Assembly (NCBI RefSeq): GCF_900110205.1
Contig: NZ_FOCV01000025.1
Location: 1-64,000 of the forward strand
Reading direction: 5' to 3'
From: Rhizobium tibeticum
GTDB lineage: Bacteria; Pseudomonadota; Alphaproteobacteria; Rhizobiales; Rhizobiaceae
DNA: 64,000 bases
Shown one piece after another: positions 1 through 7,304 of this stretch (positions within the stretch are counted from its first letter, which is position 1; each line of letters starts with the position of its first letter). The position numbers were made by a program, and so were the translations under genes. The notes under the pieces were generated by a model. That model was not told where the DNA came from. It made no database searches and saw only the letters and a program-made list of their open reading frames with translations.

Positions 1-263
1 CGGCGCGTTTCCGCTTCCAGTCGCCGGCTGGAACGCACACGGTTGATATACCCGTACACGTAAAGCTTCAAAAGGTCGGCTGGGTCGTAACCCGGACGGC
101 CGGTCTCCTTCGCCGCCACCCGCACGAACCCGGCGGCTTGGAGATCGAGGCCGTCAACGAAAGCCTCGATGAAGCGAACCGGATTGTCCGGCCCCACATA
201 ATCATCAACCGCTTCCGGCAGAAGCAGCAATTGAGAGCGGTCTGTTCCTGAAAGATGCGCCAT
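1..263 (-). mobile_element. IS1182-family transposase, N-terminal part (runs off the window)
   Basis: Reading leftward from the ATG at 263 gives about 87 residues beginning MAHLSGTDRSQLLLLPEAVD, followed by an R-P-G-Y-D-P-x-D-L-L-K-L-Y-x-Y-G-Y segment. This is the usual N-terminal DUF772-type region of IS1182/IS5-superfamily DDE transposases. The frame is open to the window edge, so the catalytic domain lies outside the window and cannot be judged. The start of the element lies close to the broken end of the VOC gene at 272-517, which implies that insertion truncated that gene. I did not identify the terminal inverted repeat or a target duplication. The family call is fairly secure; completeness is unknown. 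Confidence 0.82.
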
Positions 264-271
264 GGCAAAAG

Positions 272-517
272 CTACCACGGCAGTCTAACGTGAGGAATCC
301 CCGACGGGGTTTTCAGACGGTCTGCAAGGGTCTTGCGTCCGAAGTAGACGGCACGACCAGGCTGGACGAGAACGCGCCCGATGCCGAACACGGAAAGCAG
401 TTTGTCGTAGAACGCCGCAGCGGCGTCCAGGTCATTCGTTCCCACCGTCGAATGGCTGGGCAAGCCGCGAACACTCTGCGTTTCGGCGGCCGATTTACTG
501 ATGGCAGTGTCGTTCAT
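272..517 (-). pseudogene. VOC/glyoxalase-family protein, truncated by the adjacent IS
   Basis: The gene reads MNDTAISKSAAETQSVRGLP and continues with S-H-S-T-V-G-T-N-D-L-D-A-A-A-A-F-Y-D-K-L-L, the first beta-strand and helix of a vicinal-oxygen-chelate (glyoxalase/dioxygenase fold) domain. The start at 517 has a well-placed AAGGAAGA. The protein ends after 81 residues in a short tail (HVRLPW) next to the IS1182-type element. VOC proteins normally run 120-140 residues, so the second half of the fold, including metal ligands, is missing. It is divergent from the MarR gene at 719, a common arrangement for regulator and target. It is probably non-functional. The family call rests on the N-terminal half only. 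Confidence 0.7.
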
Positions 518-664
518 TCCAATTCTTCCTTTCACTCTTGGTTTGACGGCCGCCTTTTCGGGCGGCCTATGGCTCCAAGGCGTCGGCGGCGCTCTAAACC
601 AAAGGGTGCCGGACCGTTTTGCCTGCCTTGAAGGTTTTCGGTGCTATGCCCAGGATTTGACTGG

Positions 665-674
665 ATGTTGCATA
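665..674 (+). promoter_or_regulatory. Candidate MarR operator half (ATGTTGCATA)
   Basis: The ten-base string ATGTTGCATA lies 45 bp upstream of the MarR start, between the two divergent genes. The identical string occurs in reverse at 2209-2218 in front of the alpha/beta hydrolase. Sharing between two nearby promoters suggests a common operator, but no consensus for this regulator is known to me, so this is inference. Confidence 0.3.
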
Positions 675-718
675 CACACTATTTAACTCGGACTTTCGAA
701 AGTTGTGGAGGTTGAAGG

Positions 719-1177
719 ATGGATCGAATTGATCCCAAGCCCGATATCGTTGGCGAAGTCGTATCCGGATGCCTGATGACGAGGGCCAGACGCATCTCCC
801 GGGTGATCACAAGTATCTATGACCAGGAATTGCGTTGCCATGGCCTGAGCGCATCCCAGTTCTCGATGCTCATCGTGATTGCAAAACTGGGTGGTGCGAG
901 CCGTGCCGAAATCGGCCGTGCAAATTTCCAGGACCGGACGACATTGACCCGCAGCCTCGCACCGCTCCTCAAGGAAGGCTGGATCGAAGAGCTTCCGACG
1001 GAGGGCGGTCGCAGCCGCCCGGTCGTCATTTCCGTCGCCGGGGAAAGCCTTCTCAGCGAGGCCGCTCCTGCCTGGCGCGAGGCGCAGCGTAAAGCCAGCA
1101 GGCTCGTTGGCAGCGCTGGTGCAAAAGCAATTATTGACATAGCCGAAAATCTCCCGAGGGAGGACGACCCAGCATGA
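719..1177 (+). CDS. MarR-family transcriptional regulator
   Basis: This 152-residue protein has a winged helix-turn-helix at roughly residues 35-115. A-S-Q-F-S-M-L-I-V-I-A-K-L-G-G is followed by the recognition-helix stretch Q-D-R-T-T-L-T-R-S-L-A-P-L and a wing around G-R-S-R-P-V-V-I-S. Length and layout match MarR dimers that repress neighbouring genes and are released by small aromatic ligands or oxidants. The start has GGAGG seven bases upstream. It sits between the broken VOC gene and the exported hydrolase/cupin/epoxide hydrolase set and may control them. A shared 10-nt element at 665 and 2209 supports this weakly. The ligand cannot be predicted. Confidence 0.85.
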   Translation: MDRIDPKPDIVGEVVSGCLMTRARRISRVITSIYDQELRCHGLSASQFSMLIVIAKLGGASRAEIGRANFQDRTTLTRSLAPLLKEGWIEELPTEGGRSRPVVISVAGESLLSEAAPAWREAQRKASRLVGSAGAKAIIDIAENLPREDDPA

Positions 1178-1198
1178 AACAGCTCCTGTGACTGCGCG

Positions 1199-2140
1199 CT
1201 AATTCGCAGCCCGGATTTCGGCCACGGTATCCTGCGGCGTCTGGAGGTGCGGATAATGACCGATACCCGGCAGAACATTCAGAGGAGCGCCGGTTCGTCG
1301 CGAGAATTCCTCGCCCATGGCTTTCTTGATGTACAGGTCATTCTCACCCCAGACGACCTTCACAGGTGTTTTGAGTTCGGCAAGGTGAGCCTCTAGGTAG
1401 TCCTGGTCTCGGGTGAAGTGCAAGTAGTAGTGGTAGAACGCGTCGGCGGACGTGATGCCGCCGTGTCCCCATCCCTTCGTCATGTCCTTGAGGACCTCCG
1501 CCGGAAGATCGAACTGTTTTTCACGCGGCAAGCCGCGACGATAGGTGTTCGCCAGAATCTCCGCGCTTGTTTCGTTCATGTGCATGCGTGTTTTCGATGC
1601 TGCCGGCTCGCTCTTGAGGTTCTGGAGGCTCTCGTACATGTACTCAGGTCTGTTGAACGGGGCGAAGTCTCCGACGACTATGGTTTCGGCTATATCCGGT
1701 TCCGCGATGGCAGCCAGAAGCGCAGGAAGCGATCCGATATCAGTCGCGTAGATTGTCAGCTTTGAGCGATCGATGCGGGCAGCCTTGATGTAGGCGGCCA
1801 AGACATCTGCGTAGTCTCTTGGCGAATATGAGAATTTGATCGGTTCGGGACGAGAAGACAGCCCATAGCCCGGCCAGTCGATGGCGTGGACTTCGTAGTC
1901 CTTTGCCAGCTCGGTGGCGATATCCTTCCAGACAAGCAAAGTCTCTGGAAACCCGTGCAGAAAGAGAACGGTGCCCTTCTGGTTTGCGCTATGGGTGACC
2001 ATGCGGCGAAGCGAAATGTCCGGGGCAACGTCTATGTAACCGATCTCGGTGCGGGTATTTTCGGGAGCAGCGCCGGCTTCGACGGCAGCAGGGGCGCTCA
2101 GTGCGACTGAGAAAACGAGTGGTATAGAGCGTTTCAACAT
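1199..2140 (-). CDS. Exported alpha/beta-fold hydrolase, epoxide hydrolase/dehalogenase-like
   Basis: The protein has 313 residues from the ATG at 2140, chosen because AGAAGGAG precedes it and a signal peptide begins there (MLKRSIPLVFSVALSAPAAV). A longer open frame exists upstream but lacks these signals. Visible landmarks are the oxyanion motif H-G-F-P-E-T, then D-W-P-G-Y-G-L-S-S-R, and a nucleophile elbow T-D-I-G-S with Asp rather than Ser. An acid candidate lies in V-V-W-G-E-N-D-L-Y, and the catalytic His in G-I-G-H-Y-P-H. An Asp nucleophile points to epoxide hydrolase or haloalkane dehalogenase chemistry rather than an esterase. It is divergent from the cupin and Tat epoxide hydrolase genes. 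The substrate is unknown. Confidence 0.8.
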   Translation of the reverse strand: MLKRSIPLVFSVALSAPAAVEAGAAPENTRTEIGYIDVAPDISLRRMVTHSANQKGTVLFLHGFPETLLVWKDIATELAKDYEVHAIDWPGYGLSSRPEPIKFSYSPRDYADVLAAYIKAARIDRSKLTIYATDIGSLPALLAAIAEPDIAETIVVGDFAPFNRPEYMYESLQNLKSEPAASKTRMHMNETSAEILANTYRRGLPREKQFDLPAEVLKDMTKGWGHGGITSADAFYHYYLHFTRDQDYLEAHLAELKTPVKVVWGENDLYIKKAMGEEFSRRTGAPLNVLPGIGHYPHLQTPQDTVAEIRAAN

Positions 2141-2208
2141 CTCAAGACTCCTTCTTGTTTGGGCGCGATGCACGCCAAGCCAATTTCGAATGGGTCTGAT
2201 ATGATGCA

Positions 2209-2218
2209 TATGCAACAT
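2209..2218 (-). promoter_or_regulatory. Second copy of the candidate MarR operator half
   Basis: TATGCAACAT is the exact reverse complement of the element at 665-674. It lies about 70 bp upstream of the hydrolase start within the divergent hydrolase/cupin promoter region. It is embedded in an imperfect palindrome (ATGATGCATATGCAACAT). Function is inferred from repetition alone. Confidence 0.3.
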
Positions 2219-2401
2219 TCGGTCAACTTGGAGAGAACCCCCGCGGCGGACGATTTTGTATTGCATTGTATCTGAACGCGGGTGGCGACGCTTCGTTACA
2301 TTTTTAGCCCCCTTGAAAAACATAGGGGATACCGAACGAGCCGATTTTGGATGGTAAGCACGGTGCAGTCGCGCCCGCTCTCGTCAACAGAGGAGCATTC
2401 A

Positions 2402-2797
2402 ATGAACGCACGATTTATCGTTCCCGCGGCTCTGGTCGCGGCCGTTGTCACTTTCCAGACGGCACAAGCCGAGCAGCCCGAAATTCGGCGGACGGACTTG
2501 GTAAAGGAGGACGTCAGTGTTTCCGGCAAGGAAGTCGTCCAGGTTCGCGTCGACTTCAATTCCGGCGCATTCGCAGTGAACCACAGGCATCCGGGCGAGG
2601 AGATCGCCTACGTCCTCGAAGGTACCCTTGAGTACAAGCTGGAGGGCAAGGAGGCTGTCACGCTGAAGGCCGGCGAATCATTGTTTATCCCGGACGGCGT
2701 TACTCATTCCGCACGCAACGTCGGCGACGGCAAGGCGTCGGAGCTGGCGACGTATATCGTCACCAAGAACGCGAAGCTCGTTGAACCGGTGAAGTAA
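2402..2797 (+). CDS. Exported single-domain cupin
   Basis: This 131-residue protein starts at the ATG behind GAGGAG. A signal peptide occupies about residues 1-22 (hydrophobic A-A-L-V-A-A-V-V, cleavage near A-Q-A-E). The rest is one cupin barrel with both metal motifs. Motif 1 is H-R-H-P-G-E-E-I-A-Y-V-L-E-G at about residues 60-75, followed by E-Y-K-L-E-G. Motif 2 is F-I-P-D-G-V-T-H-S-A-R-N. These His/Glu sets bind a metal in small cupins. It is followed 16 bp later by the Tat-exported epoxide hydrolase, so the two are probably co-transcribed and act in the same compartment. The reaction is not predictable for such short cupins. Confidence 0.85.
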   Translation: MNARFIVPAALVAAVVTFQTAQAEQPEIRRTDLVKEDVSVSGKEVVQVRVDFNSGAFAVNHRHPGEEIAYVLEGTLEYKLEGKEAVTLKAGESLFIPDGVTHSARNVGDGKASELATYIVTKNAKLVEPVK

Positions 2798-2813
2798 CAG
2801 AGGGGGAAGGAAA

Positions 2814-4133
2814 ATGACGGTCAGTGCAAAGGCAGAACTTGTCGACCTGTCTCGTCGGAGCCTGTTGCTCGGAGGGACCGTGATCGCTGTGTCCACGGTG
2901 ATGTTGCCACCGTTTGCAAAAGCGGCGGAAACCAGAATGGCGAAACCAGGGTGGAACGGTGGAATTAGCGCTTTCAAGGCAGAGGTTCCAGAATCGGCCC
3001 TGATTGACTTGCGGCGGCGGCTCGCGGCAACGCGCTGGCCGGATGGGGAAACCGTCACCGACCGATCCCAAGGCGTTCAGCCGACCAAGCTGCGGGAACT
3101 CGTCGAATATTGGCAGACCGACTATGACTGGCGGGAGGCCGAGGGTAGGCTGAATACATTTCCGCAGTTTCTGACGGAAATCGACGGGCTAAATATTCAT
3201 TTCGTTCACGTCCGGTCCAAACATGAGAACGCCTTGCCGTTGATCATGACTCACGGTTGGCCAGGCTCGGTGTTCGAACTCCTCAATGTGATTGGTCCTC
3301 TAACCGATCCGACAGCTCATGGAGGCAAGGCCGAAGACGCCTTCCATCTCGTGCTGCCGTCCATCCCTGGTTTTGGCTTTTCCGAGAAACCAAGCACAAC
3401 TGGCTGGAACCCACAGCGAATCGCAAACGCATGGGACGTGCTCATGAAGCGTCTCGGCTACAACAGCTATGTTTCGCAAGGTGGTGACTGGGGTGCGATT
3501 ATCTCCGATGCCCTTGGTCGGCAGGCTCCGGAAGGCCTCCTTGGCATTCACGTCAATCGCATCGAACGGGCCGCAACGTTCCCACCGGACGCCGCCCAGG
3601 CATTGAAAAACGGCGCTCCCGCCCCCGAGACGCTCTCTCCCGACGAGAAGAAGGTTTTCGACGAGGCAAGGGACTTCCTGAACAATGGCTTCGGGTACGC
3701 CGCGATCATGAATACCCGTCCGGAGACAATTGGCTACGGGATAGCGGACTCGCCAGTCGGACTTGCTGCCTGGCTCTATGACAAGATTGCCGACTGGGTG
3801 TTCACCCGTGGCGAGCCAGAAAAGGCGCTGTCAAGGGACGCGATCCTCGACAATATCACCCTCTACTGGCTGACCAACACCGGGCCGTCCAGTGGGCGCA
3901 TCTACTGGGAGAACACGGTCTCAGGTGCAAAGCTTACGCCTATCAAGGTGCCCGTTGGCGTGACAGTTTTTCCCGGGGAAGTCTACAAGCCGCCGAAGGA
4001 ATGGCTGTCGAGGGCGTATCCGAAGCTGGTTTACTACAATCGCGCCTCTAGGGGAGGGCACTTCGCGGCTTGGGAGGAACCGGAACTGTTTAGCCAGGAG
4101 ATCAGAGCCGCATTCAGGAACCTGCGATCTTGA
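2814..4133 (+). CDS. Tat-exported epoxide hydrolase (EHN-domain family)
   Basis: The protein has 439 residues. The N-terminus carries a twin-arginine signal (D-L-S-R-R-S-L-L-L-G-G, residues 11-21) and a hydrophobic stretch ending near A-K-A-A, so it should be exported folded. The epoxide-hydrolase N-terminal (EHN) segment follows (E-V-P-E-S-A-L-I-D-L-R-R-R-L-A-A-T-R-W-P). The alpha/beta core then shows H-G-W-P-G-S, P-G-F-G-F-S and the nucleophile elbow Q-G-G-D-W-G-A. The catalytic His is in G-G-H-F-A-A-W-E-E-P. Family members open epoxides to diols through an Asp-ester intermediate. It lies in an operon with the cupin. Its 3' end abuts an antisense flagellin remnant, which suggests a recombination junction. 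Confidence 0.9.
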   Translation: MTVSAKAELVDLSRRSLLLGGTVIAVSTVMLPPFAKAAETRMAKPGWNGGISAFKAEVPESALIDLRRRLAATRWPDGETVTDRSQGVQPTKLRELVEYWQTDYDWREAEGRLNTFPQFLTEIDGLNIHFVHVRSKHENALPLIMTHGWPGSVFELLNVIGPLTDPTAHGGKAEDAFHLVLPSIPGFGFSEKPSTTGWNPQRIANAWDVLMKRLGYNSYVSQGGDWGAIISDALGRQAPEGLLGIHVNRIERAATFPPDAAQALKNGAPAPETLSPDEKKVFDEARDFLNNGFGYAAIMNTRPETIGYGIADSPVGLAAWLYDKIADWVFTRGEPEKALSRDAILDNITLYWLTNTGPSSGRIYWENTVSGAKLTPIKVPVGVTVFPGEVYKPPKEWLSRAYPKLVYYNRASRGGHFAAWEEPELFSQEIRAAFRNLRS

Positions 4134-4139
4134 TGTGCG

Positions 4140-4380
4140 CCGTCAGCTTCGAGGACTCTTCCATGTCGGCGTCGATAAGGCGGCCGATCCCCGACGTGTA
4201 TGAGTCCCTGAGGTTCTTGTTGAACTCGTGGGCCATGTCGAGTGGCTTCTGCACGGAACCGAGTTTCGACCCGACCGAAACGACCTTCTGGATGCGCGTC
4301 TCGAATTCGCCCATGAAGCCGTCGTAGACACTGTCACGGGTCGAGCCGTCCTGGGGCCAGGCCTCGAGGTTGAAGATGAT
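4140..4380 (-). pseudogene. C-terminal flagellin remnant
   Basis: Read on the minus strand, the frame gives F-N-L-E-A-W-P-Q-D-G, then V-G-S-K-L-G-S-V-Q-K-P-L-D-M-A-H-E-F-N-K-N-L and T-S-G-I-G-R-L-I-D-A-D-M-E-E-S-S-K-L. This matches the conserved rhizobial flagellin C-terminal region (S-x-G-I/V-G-R-L-V-D-A-D-M-x-x-x-S). The terminal D0 helix that should follow (A-L-Q-x-Q-Q-Q-L...) is absent because the frame runs into the end of the epoxide hydrolase gene. There is no start or N-terminal half: the frame is stopped just upstream at about 4437. I read it as a relic broken at both ends, marking a junction between accessory and core DNA. Confidence 0.6.
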
Positions 4381-4713
4381 GCCGATGCTCCGGCGCCGAT
4401 CGGCCGCAATGCGGGTTCCGCGATGCAGGCGGCTTCATCGCCCAAATTGCTGCCCAGTTTCGCGAGCGTTGAGTCGGGATCTCGCTTCCTCGGTGCATGC
4501 TACCCGGCGGTTGATCCGAACCATCCGCCAAGCGGGAAGGCCCGCTTGCTCGTTCCGCCGCCTGGCAACTTGCCGGCTACGCCTCTGATAAACGTTGAAA
4601 ATTATCGCATTTCTGGCAGATTCAATGACAACGAACGGTGAGCGCAAAGATTCAGATCCGTCGCCCACAAGCGCCGGTGAAACGGGCAGGCACGGCGAAA
4701 ACCCTGAAAAAAG
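4381..4713. other. Gene-free stretch between flagellin remnant and tRNA
   Basis: I see no convincing coding sequence, hairpin terminator or repeat here. Open frames are short and lack Shine-Dalgarno sites. It lies at the 3' side of the tRNA, where integrated elements often sit, but no duplicated tRNA 3' end was found by eye. Confidence 0.4.
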
Positions 4714-4789
4714 TGGTGGGCCCGGAGGGACTCGAACCCCCAACCAAGCGGTTATGAGCCGCCGGCTCTAACCATTGAGCTACAGGCCC
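4714..4789 (-). tRNA. tRNA with anticodon CAT, probably tRNA-Ile2 (lysidine type)
   Basis: The minus strand gives a 76-nt cloverleaf with encoded CCA. The acceptor GGGCCTG pairs with CGGGCCC, the D-arm is TAGCTCAATGGTTAGAGC, the anticodon loop is CTCATAA on a five-pair stem, and the T-arm contains GGTTCGAGTCC. The anticodon is CAT. The G-G-C-x-x-CTCATAA-x-x-G-C-T-T-G-G pattern around the anticodon resembles the minor isoleucine tRNA, whose C34 is converted to lysidine to read AUA, more than elongator or initiator methionine tRNA. The isoacceptor call is moderately sure; the tRNA call is secure. Confidence 0.93.
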
Positions 4790-4944
4790 TGCGGCAGCGT
4801 GGCTGCCGTGTCCGGCGCAATGGTTCCCCGGAACGGGTTTCGCTCTAACGCAATTCTTCAGCGGTCACAAGGGACTGCCGCAATAGCTTCACAATCAATC
4901 GGCAAGACGACAATCGAGACCTCACAATCACGGAGTGAAACATC

Positions 4945-5688
4945 GTGCTGCCGAACACCAGAACAATCGCCTTCAGCCTTCTGCTTGGACTTCCGATCGC
5001 GGCTGTCACGGCGCTGCCGGCGCTGGGCGCCGATTCGCAGCCGCGCGAGGCTGTGATTTCCGTTAGCGGCGAGGGCCAGGCGAGCGTGGCACCCGACATG
5101 GCGGTGCTCAACCTTTCCGTCGTGAAGCAGGCAAAGACCGCACGCTCGGCGCTCGACGAGAACAACAAGTCGATGAACGATGTGCTGGCCGCGCTCAAAA
5201 AGGCGGGTATCGCCGAGCGGGATCTCCAAACCTCGGGCTTTTCGGTGCAGCCGCAGTACAGCTACCCGCAGTCCAACGATGGTCAGCCTCAGTCGCCACA
5301 GTTGATCGCCTACCAGGTGTCCAATTCGCTGAGCGTTCGGGTCCGCGACCTCTCCAAGCTCGGCGTCATCCTCGACGAGGCCGTGACACTCGGCGTCAAC
5401 CAGGGCGGCGACATTCAGTTCACCAATGACAAGCCCGAGAAGGCAATGGAAGAGGCGCGCAAGAATGCTGTCGCCAATGCGATTGCGAAGGCGAAGACGC
5501 TGGCCGAAGCGGCCGATGTCAAGCTCGGGCGTGTGATCGAGATTAGCGAGACATGGCCGCGCCCGCAGCCGGTGCCGGTCTATCGGGCAGCCATGATGAA
5601 GGAAGCGGCAGACTCAGCCGTACCGGTCCAGGGCGGTGAAACCAGCTACAACATCACCGTCAACGTGACGTTTTCGATCGCGCAGTAA
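4945..5688 (+). CDS. Periplasmic SIMPL (DUF541) domain protein
   Basis: The protein has 247 residues from a GTG start preceded by CGGAG. A signal peptide (residues 1-29, ending A-L-G-A) is followed by I-S-V-S-G-E-G-Q-A-S-V-A-P-D-M-A, the hallmark opening of the SIMPL/DUF541 fold. A long helix N-N-K-S-M-N-D-V-L-A-A-L-K-K-A-G-I and the central S-x-Q-P-Q-Y-S-Y motif come next, and the last strand is Y-N-I-T-V-N-V-T-F-S-I. Family members are periplasmic or outer-membrane-associated proteins linked to oxidative or envelope stress, with no firm enzymatic role. The gene stands alone and ends at a strong terminator. Family assignment is strong; function is open. Confidence 0.88.
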   Translation: MLPNTRTIAFSLLLGLPIAAVTALPALGADSQPREAVISVSGEGQASVAPDMAVLNLSVVKQAKTARSALDENNKSMNDVLAALKKAGIAERDLQTSGFSVQPQYSYPQSNDGQPQSPQLIAYQVSNSLSVRVRDLSKLGVILDEAVTLGVNQGGDIQFTNDKPEKAMEEARKNAVANAIAKAKTLAEAADVKLGRVIEISETWPRPQPVPVYRAAMMKEAADSAVPVQGGETSYNITVNVTFSIAQ

Positions 5689-5727
5689 TCGCCCGGCGCC
5701 TCGGCTGCCTTTAATTTGATACCGAAC

Positions 5728-5770
5728 GGCCATTGATATTCTCTGCAATATCAATGGCCTATTTGTTTTT
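5728..5770 (+). terminator. Rho-independent terminator of the SIMPL gene
   Basis: A perfect 13-bp stem (5728-5740 GGCCATTGATATT with 5747-5759) closes a six-base loop and is followed by TATTTGTTTTT. It is one of the strongest intrinsic terminators in the window and lies 40 bp after the stop. Confidence 0.9.
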
Positions 5771-5939
5771 GTCCGGCGACAGGAAACCGCGAGGCGGATA
5801 AAACGCTTTATCACGCATATATTACACTATAACATCGATCGTGTTATTCGGCCGCGCAGGGGAACCCTGAGTTCTGCTTCCCACATTGCTGCCCGGCCGA
5901 AGAGGAGGAATGGCAAATAGCCCTAAAGAGGAGACAGAC

Positions 5940-6323
5940 ATGACGAATGCCTTGCCGCCGCTTCACGATGGACACGCCCCGTTCACCCTTCAGGAACTCT
6001 TCCGCGAAGCACTCTATGCCTTCGAAGAGTGGGATACGGAACTCACAGAACCAATCGTCACCTTCGAAGGACGCGTTGTTCCCATCAGCCAGGTCTTCGA
6101 AGCGATGCGCCAATGCGACGATATCGTTCCGATGAACATCGTCGGGGCCGTCACCGAACGGCTTACCAAACCCTGGGAAGGCGAAGGACCGCTTGACCAG
6201 ATGAGCTTCTCGACCGCCGCTCGCGTCATGGGCGTCCTCGTTCGCAAGCGCCTGCTTGCAAACGGCATGCCTGAGATCGTCGCCGTTGCAGAACGGCCAG
6301 CCGAACACCACTCGGATAGTTGA
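5940..6323 (+). CDS. Conserved-looking hypothetical protein
   Basis: The protein has 127 residues starting MTNALPPLHDGHAPFTLQEL. The ATG at 5940 is preferred over the earlier in-frame ATGs because AAGAGGAGACAG sits directly upstream. The protein is acidic, without signal peptide or membrane segment, and mostly helical: L-F-R-E-A-L-Y-A-F-E-E-W-D, V-S-Q-type helix F-E-A-M-R-Q-C-D-D, then A-R-V-M-G-V-L-V-R-K-R-L. I do not recognise a named domain. Codon usage and the ribosome-binding site are like the neighbouring real genes. It could be a small rhizobial regulatory or scaffold protein, but that is a guess. Confidence 0.65.
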   Translation: MTNALPPLHDGHAPFTLQELFREALYAFEEWDTELTEPIVTFEGRVVPISQVFEAMRQCDDIVPMNIVGAVTERLTKPWEGEGPLDQMSFSTAARVMGVLVRKRLLANGMPEIVAVAERPAEHHSDS

Positions 6324-6366
6324 ACTGGTGGATTGCGGTCACTCGGCCGCAATCGCGCCTCCCAAG

Positions 6367-6618
6367 CTAAAAATTGCTATAGTTCAAAGGTTTCTTGAGG
6401 CCGACGCGCCTGCGTTCGCGCAGATCGAGGTCGGCCTCAATATGTGCGATGTGGTGAAGCATCAATCGGAAAGCCTCGTCCCGATTGCCTCGCTCCGTCG
6501 CCTGCGCGTCGATGCCGCCGAGGTCGATGCCCTTGCGCCCCTCGGCTGCGACAGCCAATCCACGAACCGCGATCGCTTCGAGATGCTCCCATCGAGATTT
6601 AAGGGCGCCGGTATCATC
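6367..6618 (-). pseudogene. Possible small helical protein lacking a proper start codon
   Basis: On the minus strand an open frame reads A-L-K-S-R-W-E-H-L-E-A-I-A-V-R-G-L-A-V-A-A-E-G-R-K, then A-Q-A-T-E-R-G-N-R-D-E-A-F and H-I-A-H-I-E-A-D-L-D-L-R-E-R-R-R. This is a charged, helical composition more protein-like than a random shadow. No ATG, GTG or TTG with a ribosome-binding site opens this frame. The only in-frame start-like codon is a TTG at 6558, far inside. An ATG in the neighbouring frame at the 5' end would need a frameshift to join it. I treat it as a decayed or frameshifted gene. A spurious frame remains possible. Confidence 0.35.
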
Positions 6619-6689
6619 ACGATTCTGCTTTACTTTTACGCTCCGCTTGCATTTGTTCAGAAAAAAGCATTGCAGGAGAGGAAGCAGAC

Positions 6690-7181
6690 ATGACCACGCC
6701 AGACGATGACCTCGCGCGGATCGCAGAACAGGAAAGGGCGTTGAGTTTCGACACCTTTGATCTCACGACGGCGTGGCAGCTCGGCAAGCTTCTGCAGGAG
6801 CTCGGAACCGAACGCAGCCTCGGTATCGCCATCGACATCACACTGCATTCGATGCCCGTCTTCTACGCTGCACTCCCCGGCGTCACCCCCGACAATGTGC
6901 AGTGGGTGCGGCGCAAGCGCAATCTGGTGCTGCGCTACTTCAGGAGCAGCTACGCGATCGGTCTCGATCTCAAGCAGAGAGGCAAGACGGTTGCCGACAA
7001 CGGCCTCGCGGATGCCGATTATGCGCCACACGGCGGCAGCTTCCCGATCAATGTAAAGGGCACGGGCTGCATTGGCGCGGTCACCGTGTCCGGCCTGCCG
7101 CAACGTGACGACCACAATCTCGCCGTCGAGGCGCTGGCACTGATGCTGGCGAAGGACCTCGACGCGCTGCGCTTGGCATAG
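6690..7181 (+). CDS. UPF0303 / GlcG-HbpS-like protein
   Basis: The protein has 163 residues and starts behind GCAGGAGAGGAAG. Landmarks are F-D-T-F-D-L-T-T-A-W-Q-L-G, then I-A-I-D-I-T, and W-V-R-R-K-R-N-L-V-L-R-Y-F-R-S-S-Y near the middle. Y-A-P-H-G-G-S-F-P-I and G-C-I-G-A-V-T-V-S-G-L-P-Q-R-D-D-H follow. This is the UPF0303 branch of the GlcG/HbpS fold, often annotated as heme-degrading domain protein. It is predicted to be cytosolic, as there is no signal peptide. The gene appears monocistronic. The fold assignment is strong. Heme or other ligand binding is an inference from relatives. Confidence 0.85.
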   Translation: MTTPDDDLARIAEQERALSFDTFDLTTAWQLGKLLQELGTERSLGIAIDITLHSMPVFYAALPGVTPDNVQWVRRKRNLVLRYFRSSYAIGLDLKQRGKTVADNGLADADYAPHGGSFPINVKGTGCIGAVTVSGLPQRDDHNLAVEALALMLAKDLDALRLA

Positions 7182-7304
7182 ATCCGTCCTTACCTGGCGT
7201 GCTTATGACACGCCAGGTCTATGCTGCAATCGATCTTCCTGGACGGTGGTACGGCTGCAATTCGCGCGGGTCGAGGGAGAGGCAACGTCGTCGGCGACAG
7301 GCGC

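Noticed and set aside
4143..4445. 100-codon minus-strand frame overlapping the flagellin relic
   Set aside because: It is in a different frame with an Arg/Ser-rich shadow translation. The flagellin-like frame is the one with recognisable conserved residues.
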